Shown: piece after piece, positions 55,291 through 64,000 of the stretch
Layout: each line of letters begins with the position of its first letter
How positions within the stretch are numbered: position 1 is the first letter of the stretch
NCBI RefSeq assembly: GCF_024139115.2
Contig: NC_085140.1
Coordinates: 339,202,966-339,266,965 of the forward strand
DNA: 64,000 nucleotides
Source of the DNA: Armigeres subalbatus
Lineage: Eukaryota; Arthropoda; Insecta; Diptera; Culicidae
Reading direction: 5' to 3'
Notes under the pieces: generated by a model
Database searches by the model: none
Told to the model about the DNA's origin: nothing
What the model saw: only the letters and a program-made list of their open reading frames with translations
Program-made: the position numbers and the translations under genes

Positions 55291-57235
55291 ATTACCTTTT
55301 CACATGAATAACAGTTGAAATTATAATGCATTTGACGAATTCTACAAATAATACGATTGTTTTTTTTTAGCTTTACGTTGGACAATAATAGGATTGTGTT
55401 CTGAGACAAAACTTAACTATTTCAATCGTCAATGGGTCACCCTAACGAGTAAACCCGCGTGTAGAAGCAGAGGTTCATCAATTACGCCCGACCACTCGAC
55501 GGCAGTCGTAGGTCACGGTTTTCGTACGCACATTGTTTGCACTTTTCATTATCTATACTTTGGCTGGTAAACGGCTGTCACCAAAGTGTCAAATATACTT
55601 CGCAGGCTGACGATGCATGGGCGCAGGTGAAGTTCACGACAACGACCCCAAATTGAGGTCTTCAAGCGATTTGCTATGAAGATATCACCATTGAGTCAGA
55701 CTGCTCTAGGGCAACCGATTGTCTTGGCGTTTACAACGAGATAATGGGAACAATCTGCACCGGAAACCGTGGAGCACACTTACAAGCATGACATAATAAT
55801 TACTCCATTAAATGAAGCGCTAACTGTTTTGCTCAAATTAAGATTTACGCCGAGATCAGATTATTTACACGATCGTGTTTAGCACTTGGGCTCGCATTAC
55901 GACTTTTCTTTTGTGATCCACGCTTGGATCTTGAACTTTCAGCGTGCGAAGGTTACGTGGACTGTGCTGAATAATTAGCCAATTCGGGTTTGGTTTTGCG
56001 CCGGTCAATCGTTCAGACGGACACCTGACAAACAAGAAGATCAACCTGAGCTGAATTGAACTTGAAAATCAAGTGAAGTTTTTAATTGTTATACCAAGTA
56101 GCCACGCTACATGCACTGATGGGCGCTGAGCGAATTCAAGGTTTTGATTATGCGGGTAGAATTGCTCATTTGGTTGAGGCGTTCTTACTGCATGTCAGAT
56201 TGTTGGAAAAGGTCTCAAGGGCTATTAATGGCACAATACGACGGAAACCGGATGATCTTTGTAGATGAATGGGGTTAAAATGTCAACAGGGTAGTTGCAT
56301 GATATTGACAACATAATGAAGTGCATCATCATTGACGCATAATAGTTTTTGCTTGACCTATATCTTTTGTGAGTGTTCTGTGCTTCAAATAATTACTGGT
56401 GCAAATATATAGCAACATCGTTTTATCATTCAATACGATTAAAGTTCCAATATATTGAAAAATATTAATAAGGAAATCTTGGCACCTAGAAGGATACCTT
56501 ATCCCTCTTTCACAATTCCCTCAATTCAGACCTGCAAAAAAAAACATCCACCTGCTTCTCAATAAAAAAAAACAATGGGAAACCGTTACACACAAGCTGA
56601 TAATTATAATCAGTGGCCTTCGCTTTTAAACTTCCTCAATGCGCTGGTACTCTGAAGTGGTGAGAAAGATGATCAATTTCATTATTCTGGTAAATGGTTC
56701 CCCATTGTCTTATGTTTCGTTCATTGCCGCTACGTTCCATTGTAAAAAAAAACATCATCAACACTAAAATCACCTTCAAATATAGCAGCTACTAAAACTG
56801 CGTCATTTGTGTGGTCGAAAACGCATAAATCAATTGCTACCAAGACCAGGTTAGTTATCGGAACAGTTTCTTTAATATGTTTCATTTTCTTTTTTTTACA
56901 GGTAAACATCCTAAATAGCAAGAAAACGATAATTGAAGCATACTTATCAAGTAAGTAGGATTATTTCTAAAATATACATGGAACTATACCAATCTAGTAT
57001 GCGAAATATGATTACCATTTCTAATTCAAATTGAGTCATGCTAAGACTCGACTGAGTCTGTGAACTAACAAAAATTTGGGGATGCAATAGTCATAATAAT
57101 GCTTAATGCATCTGCTATTACTCTAATAAGCAATGCCAAAACATATTGATCCTATTGGTGATGTGTCACACTTCTCGCTACAATTCATTATGACTGAGGC
57201 CAAAGGGGTCTCCAGTAGACCTGTGTGCCGCCGCT
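55291..57235. other. No supported gene
   Basis: Unique-looking sequence to about 56270, then AT-rich. The open frame at 56086-56268 (residues such as LVEAFLLHVRLLEKVSRAIN) has no ATG at its start and no recognised family. Nothing else stands out. Confidence 0.45.
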
Positions 57236-57239
57236 GCCA

Positions 57240-58870
57240 CTTCCGGAGAAATTCTTAGAGAAATTTCTAGGGAAATTCCTAGAGGAACTTCTGGAGGAAT
57301 TCCCGGGGGAACTTCCGAAGAAATTCTTGGAGGAACTTCCGAAGGAACTCCTGGAGGAACTTCCGGAGGAATTCCTGGAGGAACTTCCGGAGGAATTCCT
57401 GGAGGAACTTCCGGAGGAGTTTCTGGAGGAACTTCCGGAGGAGTTTCTGGAGGAACTTCCGGAGGAGTTTCTGGAGGAACTTCCGGAGGAGTTTCTGGAG
57501 GAACTTCCGGAGGAGTTTCTGGAGGAACTTCCGGAGGAATTCCTGGAGGAACTTCCGGAGGAATTCCTGGAGGAACTTCCGGAGGAATTCCTGGAGGAAC
57601 TTCCGGAGGTATTTTTAGAGGAACTCCGGATGAGTTCCTGGAGGAACTTCCAGAGGAATTCCTGGAGGAACTTCCGGAGGAATTCCTGGAGGAACTTCCG
57701 GAGGAATTCCTGGAGGAACTTCGGAGGAATTCCTGGAAGAACTTCCGAGGCATTCCTGGAGGATCTTCCGGAGGAATTCCTGGAGGATCTTCCGGAGGAA
57801 TTCCTGGAGGAACTTCCGGAGGAATTCCTGGAGGAACTTCCGGAGGAATTCCTGGAGGAACTTCCGGAGGAATTCCTGGAGGAACTTCCGGAGGAATTCC
57901 TGGAGGAACTTCCGGAGGAATTCCTGGAGGAACTTCCGGAGGAATTCCTGGAGGAACTTCGGAGGAATTTCTGCAGGAACTTCGGAGGAATTTCTGCAGG
58001 AACTTCCGGAGGAATTCCTGGAGGAACTTCCGAGGAATTCTTGGAGGACCTTCCGGAGGAATTTATGGAGGAGCTTTCGGAGGAATTCCTGGAGGAACTT
58101 CAAGAGGAATTCCTGGAGGAACTACTGGACGAATTACTGGAGGAACTTCCGAGGCATTTCTGGAGGAACTTCCGGAGGAATTCGTGGAGGAACTTCTGGA
58201 GCAATTCCTGGAGGAACTTCCGAGCAATTCCTGGAGAAACTTCCGGAGCAATTCCTGGAGAAACTTCCGAGCAATTCCTGGAGGAACTTCCGGAGGAATT
58301 CCTGGAGGAACTTCCGGAGGAATTCCTGGAGGAACTTCGGAGGAATTCCTGGAGGGGCTTCCGGAGGAATTCCTGGAGGGGAACTTTCAGAGGAATTCCT
58401 GGAGGGGAACTTCCAGAGGAATTCTTGGAGGGGAACTTCGGCAGGAATTCCTGGAGGAACTTCCGGAGGAATTCCTGGAGGAACTTCCGGAGGAATTCCT
58501 GGAGGAACTTCCGGAGGAATTCCTGGAGGAACTTCCGGAGGAATTCCTGGAGGAACTTCCGGAGGAATTCCTGGAGGAACTTCCGGAGGAATTCCTGGAG
58601 GAACTTCCGGAGGAACTTTCGGAGGAATTCCTGGAGGAACTTCCGGAGGAATTCCTGGAGGAACTTCCGGAGGAATTCCTGGAGGAACTTCCGGAGGAAT
58701 TCCTGGAGGAACTTCTGGAGGAATTCCTGTAGGAACTTCCGGAGGAATTCCTGGAGGAACTTCCGGAGGAATTCCTGGAGGAACTTCCGGAGGATCTTCA
58801 AGAGAAGTTCCTGCAGGAACTTCAGGAGAAATTTCTGCAGAAACTTTCCGAGGAATTTCTAAAATATTTT
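57240..58870. repeat. 1.6-kb minisatellite, 24-bp unit
   Basis: The unit is GGAGGAATTCCT followed by GGAGGAACTTCC, about 68 copies. Each clean unit carries an EcoRI-type GGAATTCC dyad. Between 57417 and 57535 six units carry GGAGTTTCT in place of GGAATTCCT, a higher-order block. Missing single bases (for example near 57720, 57960, 58030 and 58145) shift the phase. All frames on both strands are nearly stop-free, giving false proteins of EELPEEFL or GIPPEVPP repeats. Confidence 0.97.
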
Positions 58871-59875
58871 CCAAAAAAAACGGAAGAAATTGGTTCACGC
58901 CGATCTACGCAGTAAACCATTGACGCCACCACGCCGCCGCCGCTTTTCAACTTTAAGTGTTCTATTAGCATTCCCACAGTTATTAATTGAAAGCTTTCTA
59001 TGCCCGCCAATGCAAATGATATATTTTCATACAAAGTATATTAGAGTAGAGCGTCAAGATCATTTTTTTTTTTCAAATCAATGGTTTTTCAAAACCATTC
59101 TGGGTGCCAAACAACTGTGCAGAATTTAGGCCCGATTAGTTGCTTCCACGCTTTCCGCATCGCGTTTTAAGTTTGTATGGAAAAACGTATATTTTTAGTT
59201 TTTACTTTTGAGGTTTCAGTTCATCGTAAGCCAAATGGCATATTGCGTATAACTCAGTATAACTCAGAGGATTCTGAAAAACTTTGCTGAAGAAGGTACG
59301 TTGCTGGAACGTCCACGAAAAAAGTTATAACGCTTCGAAGATTGATTGCTCAAACCATATGCAATAAATCAGTTATTCTGCCATCTCTGCCGAACTACGT
59401 GGACCAGTGAGTGTTATTTCAAAATTATTGATCTTATAGGGCTTTGGAGCTAATGGGAGTTATTCGGAATAATTTCACAAAGTAAAAATTCCGACAAGAA
59501 GGAAGATGGGTTTTGCCCTCTGACAACCATAGGTTGTCCGGTAGTGCTGGCAGAAACATTGATTTCTTGCATATGGTTTGAACAATCAATTTTCGATGCG
59601 TAATAACATTTTTTGTAAGGTATACCGGCACCGGGAAACGAAACCAACCTCCCTCAGCATGGTCTTACTTTGTTCTTGCTAGGTTCGCCCCAAAGAAAAA
59701 CTTTTTTATAGGAAACATGGGTCTTACAGGGTTATAAAATAATCAACTTAGTTTAACGAATTGAGGTGATGTCTGTGTGTGCGTGTTTGTATGTATGTGT
59801 GTGCGCAAAACCAAAATTATCTCCTATTTTTAAACACTTGTCCTTAACCAATTTGTTCGCACAAAAAATGGCAGC
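58871..59875. other. No gene seen
   Basis: Unique to moderately repetitive sequence. 59765-59815 is a GTGTGTGTATGT-type microsatellite. No coding feature supported. Confidence 0.55.
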
Positions 59876-59879
59876 TAAA

Positions 59880-61090
59880 TAAAATTTCCATTTAAAATTA
59901 GAAATTTTCCATAAACAATTAGGAAATTGCCAATAAAAAAATCAGGGTATGAGCAATAAATAATTATAAAATTTCCACAAATAAAACAAAATTTCCATAA
60001 ACTATTAAGAATTTTCCACAAAACAAAAATAAATAAGCACTTTTAAAAGCAAAATAGCAATTATAAAAGAAGAATTTTCCATAAAGAAATGAAAATGTTC
60101 CACGAAAAAAATACAAAATTTCCATAAATAAATCAATATTAGCAATAAACAATTACAAAATTTTCCACAAAATAAATATATTTTTTCCATAAAAAAATAA
60201 AAATTTTCCACAAAATAATCAATAAAGAGCAATAAAAAAATAAGAAAATTTCCATTAAAAAATACAAGAAAGCAATAAAGCTGATGAAATTTTACATGAA
60301 TTTTAAACGCTTTTAAAGAAGGGGTCATCTATGGAAAAAAGCACAGTTTGATTGCTTTTTTATATTTCTTTATGGAAATTTTCTTATTTTTTTTATTGCT
60401 TTTTATTGATCATTTCGTGGAAAATTTTTATTTTGTTATGGAAAAAATATATTTATTTTGTGGAAAATTTTGTTATTTTTTATTGCTAATATTGATTTAT
60501 TTATGGAAATTTTGTATTTTTTTTTTCGTGGAACATTTTGATTTCTTTATGGAAAATTTTTCTTTTATAATGAATTATTGGCAGTGGCTGATTTGCTACT
60601 CGCCGCTTCCACTTCCAGGCGCTATTGTATATGCGAAAATAGCCAGCGAAAGTTAACCGCAAGAAATTTGTATGGCGAAAGACATCTAACGCGGGTTTTC
60701 TCAAAATTAGAAAGTTTTCATGAAAAACTATTTGGTACCAGTTATGAAGGATGGTGTCCGCTACTACGCCTACCAAATATTTTTTCCATTAAGGTGCTTA
60801 ATTTTGAGAAATCGAACCTTAGATGCCTTTCGCCATACTGATTTCAGAAAGTTAACTTCTAGTGTGCCGCTGTAAGCACGCTCATAGCAGGCGATTCATT
60901 GCAATTTTTGCTTTCAAAGGTGCTTTTTTATTTTTGTTGTGTGAACAATTATATGGAAATTTAATATTATTTGTGGAAACTGTATATTTATTTGATGCTT
61001 ATACACTGATTTCTTTAATGGCAATTTTCCATTTTCTTATGGGAATTTTTTAATTGTTTAGGGGAAGTATTTATTTTAGTCACAAAAATT
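59880..61090. mobile_element. AT-rich giant foldback, about 1.2 kb
   Basis: Two arms of roughly 400 bp made of TTTCCACAAAATAAA / TTTCCATAAA motifs. 60050-60285 pairs with 60348-60578 at about 90 per cent, and 59880-60050 pairs with 60911-61090. The right arm is interrupted by a separate MITE at 60583-60905. Open frames here (KIYLFCGKF-like) are by-products of the low-complexity repeat. Confidence 0.8.
60583..60905. mobile_element. MITE nested in the giant foldback
   Basis: The left arm of the foldback shows the uninterrupted sequence (AGCAATTATAAAAGAAGAA), so 60583-60905 is inserted. It has an inner inverted repeat of about 60 bp: GTTAACCGCAAGAAATTTGT, TATGGCGAAAG and TTCTCAAAATTA near 60652-60712 pair with 60800-60860. 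No target duplication was pinned down. Confidence 0.7.
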
Positions 61091-61528
61091 GCATTCAACG
61101 ACAAAACTTGCTATAAATATAAATGAATGTGAATTATGAAATATATTCACCTACCGCTGTTATTTTTTTCTTTCTCATACATTTTTTTCATATGTAAAAC
61201 ATCTGAAAGGCATTAATACCGACAGGTGGATTAATCAGGCGTTTTCGTATGCGTGATCAGAACATTTGCCACTTCCCCCGCAGTGTTTGATGCCAGGGGT
61301 AAATGTAAAATCTTTAAATTATTTGCTTTCATGGTACAAACCACTGCAAATTGATTGTGATTAGTTTAATTGTATTGTAATGGTTACCTGTGACAGGCCT
61401 GGTAGCGGGTCACTTTTTAGTGACTTGGTCACTTTTTTCGGGCAAGTCACTAAAAAGTCTCTTTTTTCGACCTCAAGTCACTAAAGTCACTTTTTCTCGC
61501 AAAAAGTCACTATTTTCAACTATTTTGA

Positions 61529-61581
61529 GCGAGGTGAACCGGCCCAGGGCATAAAACCTCACTAATAAAGATAATAATAAT
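61529..61581 (+). mobile_element. 53-bp retroposon insertion with 11-bp TSD
   Basis: AACTATTTTGA is found at 61518-61528 and 61582-61592. Between them lie only 53 bp: GCGAGGTGAACCGGCCCAGG, GCATAAAACCTCACTAATAA, and AGATAATAATAAT. The repeated TAA tail and duplication show target-primed insertion of an extremely 5'-truncated LINE or a short SINE end. Confidence 0.88.
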
Positions 61582-61592
61582 AATAACTATTT

Positions 61593-63830
61593 TGAAACTA
61601 TTGACTGTTTTTGAATGAAACTTTATGTATAAGTCGGATGATGCTATGTTCGTGGCGGTAATTACAGAAATTGGAAAAATGATCGCTCTGAAACTTCGCC
61701 AGCCATTTTGCTCGCTGCTCTTATTGGCATTTCACCAGTAGCTAATTGACATTTCCCCTCAACATTTTTTATTTGCACAATCGATTCTTTATTTTATTTA
61801 AAGTCGACTTTCCCAAAGAACCCATATTTTTTTACGCCTCTAAGTATTTTTAGAATTCAAAACAAAATATTAAAAAAGTGTTGTTTTTTTCAAGATTGGG
61901 CTAACATCCGCCTGATTTTGAACGAATGAATTTTTCAGACTGGTTCACTCGTGCAGCAGTTTTTCAACTTTTGTTTTCGATTTTTAAAATAGTTAGACGC
62001 TTGAGAGAGAGTTGAAAGATAGAGAAAGTTGGCCTTAAATAAGCTAAAAAATCGGTTGAGACAATAAAACGAGATGCAATTTTTGACTGGAAAGGATATA
62101 GAATATATAAAGGGAATAAAGTCTCCCCAATTTTGAAGATTGCATGCGCTACGATACATCGAAAATGTGAAAAGTAGATCAAGTCTGCCCAGTCTCCCCT
62201 ACCAATTGCACTATTGGTGGTTTAGATTAATCTTTTCAATTTTGAATATTCTTCCTGGTGCTTCAGGAAAACCAATAGTTGATTAAAGGCTTATTATTTA
62301 GTGCATACCTAAAACAAACATGCTTATCACTTTTGTTATAACAGGAAATTGTTTTATCACAAAGCTCGTGCTTTGAGTTATAGGGGTGTCACTGCATTAA
62401 TCCATTGCTCTTCGTCGATGTGTTCTTTTTATTATTGTAGCGAATTGCGGTAGTTTGCCGAAGATTGATTGGTTTGATGAGATAAAGAATAATTATATCT
62501 TGCACCAGACGCAACAATCACGGTTGTAACTGTTGAGTTATTAACGAAGTTATGAATCTCAGTGCGTAAAATTTTTGGTAAAATTTAAAATATTTATTTT
62601 CAAATCGATCGAATTAAAAGGTGATACATTAAATTCACTGCAATTGAATTAAAAGGCGATGCATTAAATATGTAAGGGATCCCCAAAGTAATTTTGCTGT
62701 AAGAACATGAGAAAATATGTAGAAGCCGTTTTTCCCTCCCAACATCCACTTCCCTCAATATTTTGGAATTTTTCAAAATATATTGTTATGATAATTTATA
62801 CATTTGAAATAGCATTCGTTATATTTTGATAACTTTTGAATTTGAAGACGAGCCCGACGGTCCTGCATTATAAGCAGGGGGTTGAGCGTTCAATCCCAGG
62901 TTCGTTGTAACTGAATTTTTATAATTTTTGTTCCGTTTACTATCAAAACGATCCGTACTGATGTTCCTTTCGCATTAAAAATTCTAAAAACTTTCGTGGC
63001 ACTTAGGCCAAATATACCAGTTGTGGCTATAACACCAGTTGTCGCACTAGTGCTTTATATGCGAAATGGCCAATCAAATCACCACAAAACAAGTTCAGAT
63101 CGATAAAGCATATTCATTTGATACGATAACACCTTTGATCTCCTCCAAAACAAGCAAAGCATAATTATAAAAATTGATTTTGCTTAATTTTTGACATCCT
63201 TTGCACCTGTTGTCGCACTAGTGGTCCCTATTTGGCCAGTCCCATAAGAAAACAATGAGATCTGCCAAACAAGGAACCAAAATTATAAATAGTGCCATAA
63301 CTGGTGCATGTGTTCCTATTGATTAATCAATTTTGAGGATTATAACAAATTTTATTGTGGTTTTCACAGCTGTTCTAAGGAGCAGGAAGTAAAACCTTTC
63401 GCTTGATATATAAAGTCGACCCGCATGCCTTTTACTTATTTAAAAAAAAAACAGTTGTTCTTATGTATGGCGACAATTGGTACACCCACCCTATAACAAA
63501 TCTGCATTTGTCTTAAGTAGGTGTTCAGCTAATCCAGTGATCGTGATCCACAAGAAGAGAATGTTCATTCAAGCAGAAAGAAAAACAGGCCTTATGAGTG
63601 ATAGATATCCAAGTTTCGCTCACTTCCAGTGGCGCAAACATTTGATTTGCAGGACTACTCATAGTTTTGAGTTTTGAGTAAAATTTTCTTGATAAAAAGA
63701 GAGGGCAAAAGTTAGCGTGCACGATTTTCGTTTCTCTTTTGAGTTCGTTATGAGAGAGTGGTGAGTAAAAGATTCGCCAAAAAACGCTAAAGATCGACCC
63801 CAAAAACGCTAAATTTTGTCTCATCAAAAT
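61593..63830. other. No gene seen
   Basis: Unique to repetitive sequence within the possible element above. Paired motifs CCAGTTGTCGCACTAGTG near 63030 and CCTGTTGTCGCACTAGTGG near 63203 are about 175 bp apart. A CCTGC-ATTATAA-GCAGG hairpin at 62872 resembles an anticodon arm but is not in a tRNA context. Confidence 0.5.
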
Positions 63831-64000
63831 TGCAACTGAAACTGAAAGTCACTATTTGGTCACTTTTTCTGCAACTGAAAGTCACTATTTGCTCCCTTTT
63901 TTCATCAGCTTTGGTAACTAAAGTCACTATTTTGAACGACATTGGTCGCTACCAGCCCTACTGTGAATCAAATTCACTGGAAAAAGGGACAATTTTTATT

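Larger units (their letters stand above)
61396..63960. mobile_element. Possible 2.6-kb DNA element with TCACT subterminal repeats
   Basis: Left end GGCCTGGTAGCGGGTCACTT, right end complement of TAGGGCTGGTAGCGACCAAT. Within 150 bp of both ends AGTCACT / AGTGACT occurs many times. CTGTGACA precedes the left end and CTGTGAAT follows the right, six of eight bases alike, as expected for an old hAT-type duplication. No transposase is visible between. The two ends could instead belong to two separate small copies. Confidence 0.5.

Noticed and set aside
57178..58898. 545-codon frame of EELPEEFL repeats and opposite-strand GIPPEVPP frames
   Set aside because: All come from a 24-bp minisatellite that is open in several frames on both strands at once, and phase changes by indels are tolerated without regard to frame.
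59964..60656. Frames rich in FCGKF and YLWKFCIFF
   Set aside because: By-products of the AT-rich TTTCCATAAA foldback; they change frame with the repeat and have no domain.
62830..62915. tRNA-like segment with CCTGC-ATTATAA-GCAGG hairpin and GTTCAATCC
   Set aside because: The T-arm does not pair and no D-arm or acceptor stem can be drawn; at best a degenerate SINE remnant.
1..64000. CRISPR arrays, riboswitches, operons, integrated viral genes
   Set aside because: No spaced direct repeats of CRISPR type, no bacterial gene organisation, and no viral polymerase, capsid or glycoprotein signatures; all RT signal carries LINE-type motifs.

Overview
This window reads as nuclear DNA from a mosquito, most likely an Aedes species. 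That is an inference from the AT-rich, repeat-dominated sequence and from the repeat families: RNase H-bearing I-like and LOA-like LINEs, RTE-like LINEs, many TA- and TTA-flanked MITEs, Helitron-like elements and a pogo-like element. I see no rRNA, no CRISPR array, no bacterial-style operon and no viral gene. Nearly all coding signal is decayed transposon protein.

Layout. 1-3141 is the 3' part of a LOA-like LINE, which runs directly into a 1.2-kb array of a 9-bp repeat (3142-4343). 4749-7265 is a tail-to-tail fusion of two RTE-like LINE fragments. 7266-10960 is low-copy sequence with one clear non-transposon gene: a short intronless reading frame encoding a stand-alone CBP/p300-type KIX domain (9682-10029, minus). 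10.9-20.1 kb is dense in foldback elements, MITEs, a mariner relic and two adjacent Helitron-like elements. 20.1-27.1 kb is mostly non-coding, with a possible host exon near 24.5 kb. 27.5-34.8 kb is a DNA transposon with long inverted repeats, a decayed DDE-like transposase and an RTE-like LINE inside its right inverted repeat. 35.3-39.8 kb is another RTE-like LINE with a 14-bp target duplication and three DNA elements nested inside it. 43.1-55.3 kb is best read as one nearly full-length I-clade LINE on the minus strand, split by a second RTE-like copy (46.4-49.3 kb) and a 3.6-kb pogo-like element (51.3-55.0 kb). 57.2-58.9 kb is a 24-bp minisatellite. 59.9-61.1 kb is an AT-rich giant foldback, and 61.4-64.0 kb is probably one further DNA element.

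How it fits together. The value of the window lies in its insertion history, because many junctions can be read to the base from intact target-site duplications. The biologically most interesting object is the KIX-only gene. It keeps the hydrophobic core of the CBP KIX fold but lacks the tyrosine that contacts phosphoserine in CREB, and it sits between two direct repeats. Reading frames listed as pseudogenes carry frameshifts or stops. No LINE or transposase here looks intact.
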